In this document: positions 48,521-60,576 of the stretch, piece after piece
How positions within the stretch are numbered: the first letter of the stretch is position 1
How the letters are laid out: each line of letters starts with the position of its first letter
NCBI RefSeq assembly: GCF_020520425.1
Contig: NC_079487.1
Coordinates: 125,014,385-125,078,384 of the forward strand
Length of the DNA stretch: 64,000 nt
Reading direction: 5' to 3'
Source: Spinacia oleracea
Lineage: Eukaryota > Streptophyta > Magnoliopsida > Caryophyllales > Amaranthaceae
Position numbers and translations under genes: made by a program
The notes under the pieces: generated by a model
Told to the model about the DNA's origin: nothing
Database searches by the model: none
Seen by the model: the letters and a program-made list of their open reading frames with translations, nothing else

Positions 48521-48810
48521 AAGATACATTTTGAATATGATAATAAACAATTACAGTAATACTCTATAAAAGATAATTAGAGTATCAAATTATTCAAAAA
48601 CTTGGGAAATTGGAGTATTTTTGTTTTATAAAGTGAATAGGCTCCATGGATATTAGAAATTATAAACGGGTATGGGAAATTGAACATGTGACCGTCAAAA
48701 CCTCATTGATACTGAGTTAGTAATGTGATATTGTTACATGAGAATTGTTTTAATTTACTCGATAACATTCAGCTTTTCATGCGTCTCCTTATGATATGTG
48801 ACGTAAAGCT

Positions 48811-48949
48811 CGGTTCTATCACCTTATTTAAGGAAATTAGTTAAATAAGCTCAAATGAAAAATTTCAAAAAAATAAGGATTAACAAGTATAATTTATAAC
48901 TTAAATTAGTTTTGATAAGTTCAAAAAAAACAAGTGAAAATCTGGTGAA
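48811..48949. mobile_element. Tourist MITE split by Helitron
   Basis: GCTCGGTTCTATCACCTTAT through AAAAATCTGGTGAA matches the 38486 family up to GGTGAA. The expected continuation TAGAACGCAGCC resumes only as TAGGAC at 52709, after the Helitron. The remaining right tip is lost. Confidence 0.65.
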
Positions 48950-51900
48950 TCTCTATTATATAAAGGAACAGCTGAGGGCATAATAGTAAAATAACTTTTC
49001 GTGTCCCCCTGCGAATTGTCGAAATTACCCCCTAAGTAAACCCCCAGCCTTTCACTCAACCTTTCACTCTCACCCTCTCACTGACTCTCACACATACCTC
49101 TCTTTCTCTCTCCTAGGTCTTCGGCGTCCCTCAACCTCCCTCCCGTTTTCTCTCTCCTTCCTCTTCATCTTCTTCGATCTTCTTCCTCTAATCCTCTTCC
49201 ACCAAACCCTCCGCCTTTCGCCTTTCGCCTTCGCCGCCGCCACCGCCACCGCCATCACCATCACCATCAACGTCTAATCTTCTGGAGATCTGGGTGAGAT
49301 AACTCGCCGCTTTTCAGTTCTATTCTCTTAAAGATTTGGTAAATTCGGATTAAAACTTATGTTCTTATTCGTTTGATCTTTGTGTTATTGAGGTTTTTTA
49401 ATCATCAATTGGTTGAGATGGAGATGGAGAAGGAGGCGGCATCGGTCGGCCCTTTTCACGTTGAATCTCTTCAAAAATCAAAACCCTCATCATCATCTAA
49501 CCAGTTAAGTTCCCCAATGTTTTGTTTTCGATTAATTAGGGTTTCTATTTGGCTGTACTTATGTCAATTTCGTGTAATTTTCGATTAACCAGAAGGAGGC
49601 GGCATCGGTCGATTAATTAGGGTTTCAAAACCCTCACGTTGATTTTTTTTTTGGGTGAAGTTTTTACTGAGGCGATGGCTTCTTCATCAGGTATGAAACT
49701 ATGAATATCCTCTTACCATTTTGTTTAATTGCTAATTTGATTGAAAAATACAATCTTTTGTCAATCAATTGAAAAAAAAACATTCTTATTTCTAATTCTT
49801 CATGTATTTGGTCAATTTGACTCATTTTCTCATTTGGGTATGTCTTGAAAAAACGCCAATTACTTTGAGTTTATGATTTTTTAGTTGATCGCTATGAAAT
49901 TTGGATATACAATTTGTAAAATTAATGGTATTTTGTGTATTGCAGACTTGAATTCCCAATTGTGTCGGAGTTAGAGGGTCAGATCCAATACGCTGAGAAT
50001 TACTTTGATGATACTTACGAATACAGGTATGGATTTTGAATTTGAATAATAAAATATTTGGGAATTTTTTTTCTGTTTTGATAATTATTAGGATTTTTAA
50101 TAGAGATGAATGTTCTCTTACCATTTTTGTCAATCAATTGAAAAATACAATATTTTGATGCAGAAAATTGATTGATTCAGCATCTGAGAGTTTTAAATAA
50201 CTGAAAATAACTGAAAAATAAAATAACTGAAAAATACAATCAATTGATACAGAAAATAATTGTAAATAATTTTCAGTTATTATCCAAATTACAGTTATTT
50301 AGCAACTCAAAAGATTGTATCATTTTGATTTATTTCCCAATACTTCCATGGTGATTTATTTCTTCCATACATTTTTTGTTACTCATTTTGATTAATTATT
50401 GTTTCTGAAATACTTTAATGGAAAATCATTGTAAAAAGTTCCATATAAGATTAAAAAAAAAACAGTGAAGCCAATTCTGGTAGAACTGTTCAAGTTTAGA
50501 GGTTTCAAATTTAAATATGGACGTTTAGGATTCCATTATTTTCGATCAACCCTAAAATCATTAGGAAGGCTTAATCGAAATTCAAAGTAATTATTTCTTA
50601 TTTCTATTTTCTGTGTTTTATTTCAGTTTTAAGGTTTTAGTTCCAATTCCAATTTTAATTTTTTATTTCAGTAATTGGAAGCAGAGGTTTCAGGGGTTTA
50701 TTTCAGTAATTTCAGTCAACTCCATCAATTCCATGGAAGTAGCCAACAACTCCATCAATTCCTCTCCACCAAACCAAAGGTACATAATCGATTCATCGTC
50801 TAATTTCAACTTAATTTCATCATTAATTCGTTCTTAGTTCATGTTAATTTAATCAAGTAATTCATGTTTGAATGTTCGATAATGATGATGAACTGTAAGT
50901 AAGGTTTGTATCGATGATGGTCTAAATCGAGTTGCTTTTAATTAATTACTTCCTATTTGTGGGATTTCCCGAATTTCAATCATAAAATTTGTGGATTCAT
51001 TGATGTACAAGGGTTTCAGGTGGACATAGCTATTACGAGTTCTATTTTGTTCTAGGGTCATCCAAATTGAACGCAAACTTCTATTGTCTATTGTCGATAA
51101 AACCCTAAAACCCAGAATTGAGCTTCTTCAGGGCATAAGGCATAGGACTTTCTGGGTCTGATATATCTAGCGCTATATCAGCGTGTCCTGCATTATTATG
51201 CATTCGCTTGAATCCTATAATTCAAACTCTATTTTTCTTAACATTTTACATTTGTTAAGGTTAGTTTAAATGCATTTCGGCTGCTATTTCCACATCAACA
51301 TTTCCTGATCCCTCAAATACAGAAACTTCTTATTGCTTTATGGTGTTGTTGTATGTTTAACCTAATATAAATTGTAATCTTTTAACCACAAAAATTGGTG
51401 GTTAAACTGCACTAAGGTGAGATCTTAATGAAATACCATTATTGATAAACCTAGCCTATCTAGAAGGCAATGTGTTTTAGTTTTGGCGACTTGCTAAACA
51501 AAGCATAATTTGATTACTGCTGCATGATTTAAGATGGGTTTCAATTGGGGTTTTTCATGGAGAACTGTGGTTAATAGTTGTTTCTGAATTTATGAGTTAA
51601 TTTATGATTGTTGGGTTGTTCGTCAATGGACTATATGCACTCATAATTACTGTTGTTTATGCGATTTGGGCACTCATAGCTCACTGTTACTGCTATTATT
51701 TATTGTACAGGATCAGCGGGTACACCATTAAGTCCTCTTCTCACTGTTTCTGTTGTTTTTTATGGTACAGGATCAACGGGTGCAGCATTAAGTCTTCTTG
51801 ATGCTGGTAATTGAAACCCTAATTGTTGGCCTTCTATTTTCACGCTTGGTAATAACATAGACCAGTGACATTCTCGAGAGGAAGCAATCTCATAATCCAC

Positions 51901-52708
51901 AACACACACAAGGTCTTCTTGCTCTTAAGTTAGTGTAATATTTTGACTGAGTAAAGTCTGATTGTCTGATTTTCTTGGTATAGAACCAAATAACACATTT
52001 TTGTCAGCAATTTTGTGAATGTTGATTCCATTTTTGGTCCAGTGTGTATTTTATCTTCAATTCAATTTCGTATTAACTTATTTGCAAGTTTCTTGAAGTT
52101 TGATGTCGCATATATTTCTTCGTTGTCATTTCTGTATATTTGTAGTTGATTGTGATCTTCCAGCCAAACCTATGATTAAGGCTGTGTTACTGTGTAAATT
52201 GACCTAAATCTATGATTTCATGCTTGCTGATTTTTTTTATTATACTGTACTCAATTTTTTCACCACTTTTTGTGTCTCAATAAGTGTAGTAAGATCTTCC
52301 TTTAGTTGATGAGATTTGTGCTACAGTTATCATTATGAATAGTTATATATTTTCCCCAACTTTTGAGGATAGGAAATTGTGCAGAATTTGCAAAACCTGA
52401 CTTCTCTTGAGCTTGGGTTATATAATCATGTTAAGTTTCTATCACTGTATGCTACATAATTCATTCTTATCTGTTTTTTTTTGTCTCTTCTGAGACATCT
52501 AGAATTAAGAACATTATATTGTGTAATTTAATATAATTCCATTTTTATTTCAAAATGTTACTACTTTGTAAACATTTTTTTTATCTAATATTTATATTTA
52601 GTGGTTGTAATACAATTTTAAGTTTTATCTAATATTTATATTTAGTGGTTGTAATACAATTTTAAGTTTTTATATAATCCCGCACGCATCGCGTGCATAT
52701 AAGACTAG
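48950..52708 (+). mobile_element. 3.76-kb Helitron carrying captured gene pieces
   Basis: Starts TC after A (TCTCTATTATATAAAGGAAC) and ends with the perfect hairpin GCACGCATCGCGTGC, then ATATAAGACTAG, before T (52709). It has no Rep/helicase sequence. Inside are gene-like pieces: a CT-rich leader (49060-49270) with CGCCGCCGCCACCGCC; an ATG exon 49418-49501 (MEMEKEAASVGPF..., ending at CCAACCAG); a CKS exon (49946-50026); an ATG exon starting 50739 (MEVANNSINSSPPNQ) ending at AAAG|GTACAT; and short acceptor-flanked pieces at 51711 and 51771 (ACAGGATCAGCGGG / ACAGGATCAACGGG). GGAGGCGGCATCGGTCG is duplicated at 49433 and 49596. Confidence 0.82.
49946..50026 (+). pseudogene. Captured CKS (cyclin-dependent kinase subunit) exon
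   Basis: Between an acceptor (ATTGCAG) and a donor (ACAG|GTATGG) the frame reads LEFPIVSEL, then EGQIQYAENYFDDTYEYR. The second part matches the conserved N-terminus of CKS1-type proteins (GQIQYSEKYFDDTFEYR), which bind CDKs through a small conserved fold. The original start codon position holds GAG, and upstream residues come from other sequence, so this is an exon fused into a chimeric context. The rest of CKS (HVVLPPE...) was not seen downstream. Non-functional as CKS. Confidence 0.8.
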
Positions 52709-52808
52709 TAGGACATATATGAAGTACGAAGTATGTTGTATTCCATTTAAAATAACAACTATCTATAATATTTTGTTAAAGCAAGTAACGTACTGTTATA
52801 TTTACTTA

Positions 52809-53047
52809 AGCTCTCTTCTGTTTGACGTACTTTGACTTATTTCAGACAAAATAAGTTTAAATAAGTCTAATCAAGTTCAGATAGTATAAATTCAGACAAA
52901 ATCATTAATAATTGTAGTTTTTGTTATTTAAATCTTAATTATGAAAAATCAGATCATATCAGATAAGAAAAAAAAGTAAGTTTAGATCAGGTCAGAAAAA
53001 ATAAGTTCAGATTAGATAAGGAGAAATGAGATGAACTAAACAGGGCC
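52809..53047. mobile_element. Tourist MITE
   Basis: TAA flanks on both sides; the tips GCTCTCTTCTGTTTGAC and ATGAACTAAACAGGGCC are roughly inverted; ATAAGTTTAAATAAGT-type internal words. A diverged subfamily of the 38486 element. Confidence 0.68.
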
Positions 53048-54408
53048 TAAGTGTCAAATAAAATGTCGATGATATGATATATGGCCTGACAGTTAGTTAG
53101 TGAATGAGTTAGAGAAATTTGTTTTGTTTTGTAACAAAAAATAAATAAATTAAATTAAATTAAAGTTAATTTATGAATGTTGTTGTTGAGAGAGTGGAAG
53201 AAGGTTTGTTTTGGGGCAGAAGAGAACGTGGGGGGAGTAATGAATGAGTGAGGAAAGAGAATCTTGAAAGAGAAGGGTGTCTACTGTCTACTATCTGAGG
53301 GGAATGCGCGTATGATAACAGAATCTGCCGTTGTGGCGTCCATCAGGCGGCAAATATTACTCCTTTTCTGTTTAGTTATAGCATAACCGTTAATGTAGGT
53401 TAGTTATACGGCGTCGTACTATTTTACTCAAGTCGGCTAATTTTCTGGCCACTTAATTGACTAGTTCATTTTTGCTTTTGCTATTTTATCGCTAAAAGGT
53501 TGGGTAGTGTGAATTGGAAGTTGTTAGCCTTCTCTTTTCAAATCGCAATTGAACTCTTAACTCCGTAATAAGTAAGGAGTAATCATGAGAGTTCATATTG
53601 CAATTTGCAAACTAGCGTCACATAATATAAGCTGATTACTGTGTAACGTTATTTTACGAAATAATAATTGAAGTAGTTGTGTTGAGATTGTTTCAGAAGA
53701 GTTGGCTTTGTGTCGTGTCAGGTTAAGTCCACGTGCTTTGAAGCTAATTAAATTCAGACAACGCCCAACTATAAAACTACATGTCCAACGGTGCTAATTA
53801 GAAAAATTGAAAGTTTTGAGCCAATTCATACCACTATCTCATTTCATGTTTATGAGATTAAGCGCAAATTTCACTCAAATTAAAGTGTTTTGTCGTATTA
53901 GGACGATATTGAGTCATGCTTATCATTATTTTCTCTGTAAAATACAATATGACCTAGCTAGTAAGGTCGCAACTTCATGATCGTTTCATGTCAGGGTCAT
54001 TAGTCTGCCTCGTATCATGATATCACAAGAATTCACATAATTTTTTAGTTGTAGATCAACCATGCTAGCTCAAGCGCGATGGATGCCCATCATGAATGTG
54101 TTGAACTACGCGTAGTATGAATGTATGATCTATAGCTTGCAACTTTTTTAATGGAGACTCGTGCTAGCATGACCGATTGCTATCTTAATTTATAATTAAA
54201 TCCATAAATATTAAAATAGAAGAGGTTATTCTTCTCTTAGTTTTGTGTTGTACTGTATGGAAGAACATAGGCTCTTTATTTCATTTTCTAAAAGAATAAA
54301 GGTATTAACAAAATGACATCATTTTTAACCCCTTTAACCCGGTCCACCCTTAATTAGGGCTAATCCGGCTTCAAAGCGAATTATGGGTGGATAGGTTCCA
54401 ATTTCCTC
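53048..54408. other. Intergenic, no gene recognised
   Basis: Purine-rich patch 53180-53300 (GAGAGAGTGGAAGAAGG) resembles 48120-48200, so it may be former promoter sequence of the J-protein gene displaced by the Helitron; only a suggestion. The rest is uninformative. Confidence 0.35.
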
Positions 54409-54492
54409 CAATTATTAATTATTGCAGGGATCGAACACGGGTCTTCCCTACCAAGTTCAGCCTCAATCACCACTGAACCAACAAACAATTGG
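54409..54492 (-). mobile_element. tRNA-derived SINE fragment
   Basis: On the minus strand: TGTTGGTTCAGTGGTGATTGAG (A box of Gly/Asp-tRNA style) and GTGTTCGATCCCTGCA (B box) spaced as in a tRNA. Not a foldable tRNA. The 3' part is not delimited. Confidence 0.55.
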
Positions 54493-54596
54493 TACATCAT
54501 TTTCAACCCTTGATATATCTAAAATTCTAAACCACCTTGCCCATAATAATTTGACAATGAAACACCGAGTAATAACTGATGTTTTCCACTGGTTAA

Positions 54597-54865
54597 GCAC
54601 AAAGTTTGTGGTGTACAATAAATATATTGTACATCATAGTAAAAGTTAAATCAAAACGATTAAAGTTATCTATTTTTTTAGTGATAAATTTCTCTCTTTC
54701 TTGAAAAATTATCAATTCAAAATCACTAATAATGTACAGTATAAAGCCATAAAGGTAACAATGTAACAAGTATAAAATTTAATCAAAATATGTTAAAAGT
54801 TACAAAAAGTGAGTAGAACTTATCCCGATATACAATAAATTTATTGTACACCTAATGTGTACAAG
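54597..54865. mobile_element. MITE with GTACAATAAAT inverted ends, copy 2
   Basis: GGTGTACAATAAATATATTG at the left and CAATAAATTTATTGTACACC at the right are inverted; the body TTTTTAGTGATAAATTTCTC matches 32444-32755. Confidence 0.68.
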
Positions 54866-55544
54866 ATCTTTTACTAATTAAGACTGAGCACCCGTATAAG
54901 ATAAATTATAATTTCGAACCTTCACTTTGCCGTTTGCAATTTATATCATCCTCCTATATCGGTCACAATAAAATAAATAAATAAATAAAGGATTTTGATT
55001 GGTGAACCATAAACTACGAACCCATAAACTCTTAAGAGGATATACATGAACTTCCTCCCAAAATAAAAATCAACGTCTCTAACACCATCTTAAATGTAAA
55101 AGTTAGTGAATCAAGATCATATCCCCCCTTGATGTTGATACATGCTATTGCTAAGAATCCAATCCCCCAAATTTAATTAATTACAATACTTAAAAGCTAC
55201 ACCAATAATTACATGCCATTTGGAGGCTAAATATAAAAAGGTTCAAAATTTTGTTACTTAACTAGTTGACTTTACGTTTAGGACTAAAACTAGTTAGAAG
55301 CTGCTTAACCACTTCCATAATTCATGCATACATATTTCTAATTAAACACTGTTTGGTAGGCCGACATTTAACGTATAAAATTATATAATTGGTGGGCTAT
55401 GGCCGGGTATGGGATGATTAAACTATATATAAATTAAATGTTAATTTAATTTATAAACAAAAATTATAAAATATTATAATGTATGTACTTGATTTAGTGG
55501 AAATGATTGTATTTCTTAATCAAAAGGCGGTTGTTGTTTGAGCG
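54866..55544. other. Intergenic, no gene recognised
   Basis: AT-rich, with a short (AAAT)n run near 54970. No coding signal. Confidence 0.45.
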
Positions 55545-55870
55545 ACATTTTAGAGGTGGAGGTTTCCTTAGACACCCTTCTTTTTCTTAAGGACCGTTAG
55601 CCTGGATTAGCGGACATGTATAAGGTTTTGGCCCATACCTCTTATATGTAAGTATAAAGATAATAATGCATAGTTATTGGTGAAATTTGAGGGAATCATT
55701 ATAGATTAATTTTAAGTTTTAAGTAGTTTTGCTCGTAACCTGGATTAGATTGACCTGTATGACTGTGTAGGACGTTTCGCCCTCGTATATAAGTATTGTA
55801 GTAATATAATTATAGAGATAAAGATGATTGTTGGGTGCGATTTTAGGGAATCATTCAAGATTAAGTTTTG
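55545..55870. repeat. Diverged direct duplication
   Basis: TAGCCTGGATTAGCGGACATGTATAAGG...GGGAATCATTATAGATTAA and, about 150 bp later, TAACCTGGATTAGATTGACC...GGGAATCATTCAAGATTAAG run in parallel. An old two-copy repeat of unknown origin. Confidence 0.5.
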
Positions 55871-57140
55871 GATATTCATTATCTATCGAAGGTACTAAAA
55901 AGCAAAAGGCTACAGCCTAGCAAATTAAGAAAAAAGGCGGTACTTTTTTTCAATTTTTAAAAATTAATGTTTTAATGTTATTGATCTCATTATAAGTTTT
56001 GCTTTGCTGTTAATGTTGTACCATTGTTTGACTAAATACATATGAAGTTTCTTCCTAGCTACCTAGCTTTCCTTTAATTAGTTATTAAGCCTTCTTTCCT
56101 ACTTTTGGTTTCGCTCGTATTTTGTTTGTTTCTTCACATTGTTTATAATCAATAATATCCTAAATCTATTTAAGTAAACTACATACACCACAAATGTCTG
56201 GTATAATTGACAATTTGATATTATAGTATTTCACCGTTCATAATTAATAGTCACATATTAAATCCAGCTTAATCGTCATAAGAATTGTAATTAAAGAAAA
56301 GATTTGATTTCATAGAAAACCATGTGGAAATAAATAAGTCATTTTTATCATACTTTGTTAATGTCATGTTATGTTCCTTTTTTTATCACATATTACAAAA
56401 AAAGAAAAATCAGTTCAAATAATAAAAATAAAGACTAGTAAAATTCAATTTATAACGAAAGAAAATTTAAGTTCACGTATAAGTTCAATCTTTATATATT
56501 GTTCTGTTAAGTTAAGATAAATCATGTACTCCGTGAAACAAAATAATGAGTACTAAAAAATCAAAGGAGTAAACACATTGCACGATAAATTATACTTGTA
56601 AATTCTGAAATAATACTTCTACATGTGGCTATTGGATGATTAGATCTAAAATTGATAATCCGTATTTGTTTTTCGGGTTGCAAGATTTTATGTTATTCTA
56701 AACTTCAAATCATTTTTGTTGGTTTTTCTTCACATTTTCAGTTGTAGATGTGCTTCAACTTCTCCTTTCTCAAGCTAAGGTTTCATCAATTTTCATACTC
56801 TTTTGTCATTATACTCATTTAATAAACAAGAAAATATGATTAACCAACTAACACAAATATAATAAATTATCTTTGTACGTTATTCCTTTTTTTTAGGTAG
56901 ATCAAGTGATAATTAAATTAGCTACCACTCCAGTATTCATACAACATACAATTATTAAGTTTTCAAATAAATACACGAGAATTTTAAAATCATAGATATG
57001 AAGATATTGCAATCAAAATAAACAAAAAAGGGCTTCTTAATTATGAAAAGGCCTTGCCCAAAAAATAAAAAAAATATGAAAAGACAATTTGCAACTAACG
57101 TTATGATTGCACATAAAAAAATTATAACATGGGCAACATT
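55871..57140. other. Intergenic, no gene recognised
   Basis: AT-rich; no supported feature. Confidence 0.45.
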
Positions 57141-57419
57141 CACTACAAAAAACTATATCTTTTAATTGACTTTTATGATAACCTAATAACGACGGGTAAA
57201 AATCCTGTCGCAAAAGGGCTTTTGCGACGGGCATAACAATCCAACAAAGACGGGAACAACCGTCGCAAATGTTTTCCACGACGGGTTAACGACGGGATTT
57301 TCCATTAACGACGACCCCCTTTTATGACGGGTTTGCGACGGAAAATTCCGTCGTTAATCAACAATATTGGTCTTTAGCGACGGGATTTCCCGTCGTTAAT
57401 AGTACAGTTTTTTGTAGTG
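57141..57419 (-). mobile_element. CACTA-type MITE, copy 2
   Basis: CACTACAAAAAACTATA at the left and ACAGTTTTTTGTAGTG at the right; 3-bp duplication ATT on both sides. Body of GACGGG/TAACGAC words as in copy 1. Confidence 0.87.
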
Positions 57420-57575
57420 ATTGTAACTAGAGTGAAAAAAAGTTTTCCTCACCTGCTATTACGACCCGAACTTAACTCAAAAATAGTGGGTTAAGATAAA
57501 GATTTAACTTGCATGTGAAAATTAGGTATCTAAAAACGAGAGCTTTTCTCAAATAAAACAAAAAGTTAAATCGAT

Positions 57576-57843
57576 CACTACAAGAAATTGTACTATTAAC
57601 GACGGGAAATCCCGTCGCGAAAGGCCAATAATCGTTGATTAACGACTGGATTTCCTGTCGCGAACCCATCATAAAAGAGAGCCGTCGTTAATAGAAAATC
57701 CCGTCGTAAACCCGTCGTAAAAGACATTTGCGACGGTTGTTCCCGTCATGTTTGGTTGTTAGCCCCATTGCAAAAGGCTTTTGCGACGGGATTTTTCACT
57801 CGTCGTAATTAGGTTGTCGTTAAAGATACAAATTATCGTAGTG
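57576..57843 (+). mobile_element. CACTA-type MITE, copy 3, inverted
   Basis: CACTACAAGAAATTGTACTA at the left and AATTATCGTAGTG at the right. It faces copy 2, so the two form a 700-bp inverted pair with a 156-bp gap. Flanks GAT/AAT are an imperfect 3-bp duplication. Confidence 0.83.
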
Positions 57844-57945
57844 AATGAATCTACCTAGTAACATATACGGGATCAATAATTATTTTCGCTAAATTTACAT
57901 CGTATATATTAGTGAAATCATTTTATATCCAACTTATTTAAATTT

Positions 57946-58738
57946 GGCAAATTTGCCAAAAATGACCTTTTATAACTCAAATTTTGTGAGAAAGGACATT
58001 ATATAATTTTTTTTGTGAAAACACACCTTAAAGTAATTTTTTTTGCGAGAAAGGACCTAAGAGAAGTTTCCGGCATTGACTGAGCTTTTCCGGCCATTGA
58101 CTTGCACGTGAGCAGCACCTGTGGCTTACGTTGGCTAAAGACACTGATTTTCCCGACTCTTGAATTTTCAAACTTGATTTTATTTCGATTTTTTTTTTCA
58201 ACTTTAGGTTTTAAATCTTAGAATTTTGGAGGAAAATTGGATGTGATTAGCAAAATAAAGCCACACGTGCTTCTCACGTGCAAGTCAATGGGCGGAAATT
58301 TACTTTTGGTTGTCTTTCGCAAAAAAATATTACATTAATGTGTGATTTCACAAAAAAAAATTATATAAGGTCATTTCTCGCAAAAAAATTTACATTAAGG
58401 TGTTCTTTCACAAAAAAAATTATACTTCCTCCATTTTTTAATAATTTCACCATCTTGGTTTTATCACTATTCACATATTCTTATATAGTTAATTTTTGTG
58501 ATTTATATGTAAGGAAAAATATATTCATGTGGGATCTTGTTAGATTCGTCTCGAAATATACTTTCGAATGATCAAATTTTTATAATTTTTTAAAAGGTAT
58601 AATGAGAGATATTAGTGATTAAAATAGTGCATTGGCAAGCGTGAAATCCCAGATGGTGCAATTAAAAAAAATGGAGGAAGTATAAGGTCATTTCTCGCAA
58701 AATTTGGGTTATAAAAAGTCATTTTTAACAAATTTGCC
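57946..58738. mobile_element. Long-TIR Mutator-type element with nested Stowaway
   Basis: GGCAAATTTGCC at the left and ACAAATTTGCC at the right; exact 9-bp target duplication TTTAAATTT (57937-57945, 58739-58747). The inner GGCATTGACTGAGCTTTTCC and CACGTGAGCAGCACCTGTGG match 46548-47107. Contains a Stowaway at 58423-58682. Confidence 0.85.
58423..58682. mobile_element. Stowaway MITE nested in Mutator-type element
   Basis: TA flanks; CTTCCTCCATTTTTTAATAA and AATTAAAAAAAATGGAGGAAG inverted ends. Confidence 0.85.
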
Positions 58739-58794
58739 TTTAAATTTAGATATTTTAACCATTATGTGAAGTTAACAATATCAATTTCATACCA

Positions 58795-58918
58795 ATGATC
58801 TCTTAGCCTAGTGGTTAAGACTGAGGGCATGTGTACAATAGGTCTCAGGTTCAAATCCCCTCGCCCCTTTTGTATTTATATTTCCCTCATGGCTCATTTA
58901 CACCCACAACAAAAAAAA
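58795..58918 (+). mobile_element. tRNA-derived SINE with target duplication
   Basis: A box CTTAGCCTAGTGGTTAAGAC and B box CAGGTTCAAATCCCC, an AT/CT body and a short A-rich tail. The 20-bp flanks ACAATATCAATTTCATACCA (58775-58794 and about 58920-58939) are identical: a clean retroposition target duplication, so the insertion is recent. Confidence 0.88.
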
Positions 58919-58939
58919 AACAATATCAATTTCATACCA

Positions 58940-59639
58940 CATCATGTCCACATACAATGACCCGAAGTATTACCCTGACCCGTAAAGAACATAGAGAGCA
59001 TACGGGATTTTGATAGTGGCAGCACATCATAGATGAATCTAGAATTCTAGATCCATCTTAATTAAGATATTTGTTGTACTTGTCAATGCTTATCTATCTT
59101 TATTCAAAGAAATGTAAACCAATTAGTCAATTGTTACGAAATAGTACGTTTTCCATTATAATAAAAGATATTTTGCTTAAAATGAGGTTTTATACTTAAT
59201 AGTTGACGTCATAATCCAACTAGGGAAACAAGATAAGTACTAAGAAATCAACTGTACGTATGTATGGAACAAAAGTGAAACACACTTGCCAAATATATGT
59301 AGCTTTATTGGCAAACCACTCAATTTCCATAATACAAGCCTTAATTAATTATATTAACAAATGTTTGGTTTGCCATTTTTCATATTTCCCTTATTCAAGA
59401 TTTCTGGATTTGGGCAATTATGTTAGGAAACCCACTTTTTAAGGGACCATACACAATTTTTTTTTTTTTATGCATGGTCTCATTTTTGTTGGTTTTCTCC
59501 CTTTACTTGTTTTTTGTCTCCTTGACATTAACTATATAGCTAACTTAGCTACTTTTTTAAAAGTAAGTTTAAGGGTTATATCGGACTGAAATCTTTCTCG
59601 GATTTTTTATGTGGGTTAGTTGGAAGAAGAGATTTTCTG
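58940..59639. other. Intergenic, no gene recognised
   Basis: AT-rich, no supported feature. Confidence 0.45.
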
Positions 59640-59745
59640 AAAGCATCTTTAAAATGGAGATCGAACCTCCAACGTTGAGATTGAAATGAATTGAAGCCAA
59701 AATCTTTTTCACTAGGTCAATCTTAGCTAGGTATAACGTTGACTA
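59640..59745 (-). mobile_element. Possible tRNA-derived SINE fragment
   Basis: On the minus strand, AAGATTGACCTAGTGAAAAAGA (A-box-like) precedes GGAGGTTCGATCTCCA (B box) by about 40 bp. Weak A box, no tail. Confidence 0.4.
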
Positions 59746-60576
59746 CTTAAACAGACTCAATCAAATGTAGAAGTATATAGATAGACTACCAGCCATGATA
59801 GTACTGATTTCGATTTTGAGGTAATTTGACTAATTCGGGCAATTCCTCGTGCAAAAGTCACCTAATGTTATACGAAGTATTAAATTGTACGGAGTACACT
59901 ACGTGAGTACAATATAAGGACTTAAACCATATACAAAGTATATGAACGTTGCTCCCCAAACGAAAATTTTGAGTTCAAAGCATGCTACAGTATGAGTTAC
60001 TCGTATTTTAAAAAATTCAGCTCCTTAAGCAATTCAAAAAAGTAATTCTACCATTAAACTGATTCAATAAGTAAAATTATTAATTTTTCAATTTAAGCTA
60101 ACATATCAGTTTTATCTCATTTTTCAACTAGTGTTCTCAAATAGAGCCTAAAACCCTAATTCTTTGTGATTGATCATTGATGGTACTAAGAATAGCGCTT
60201 TGCTTGAGATGTAAGGGAGTCAGAAATGGTAAATGCAAGGGTACACTTAGGTTGCGGGAAAAGGAGGAAATAAAAAGATGATAATGATTAAAATTAAGGT
60301 TATGGTGTTAATGATTTTCCAACTTGTGAAGCATGCATGAGTTTAGGTCTAGCTCTATTTGAGATTAATCATTACATTTACTAGCTTAGCCATCATGTCT
60401 TAATGCGCTCTCCTATTCGATCTTAAGGGTTAATTATCATGCTTACTTATTCATGAAAGTGAGGTAATTAATACTTGTAATTAACTTTGTCGAGGGAAAT
60501 AATCACCCATTTCCTTCATTTTATAGTAGTATGTAGTACTTGATTAACATTATTAACTTGTCTCCCAATCATTTCC
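59746..60576. other. Intergenic, no gene recognised
   Basis: AT-rich spacer without coding or repeat signal that I can support. Confidence 0.45.
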
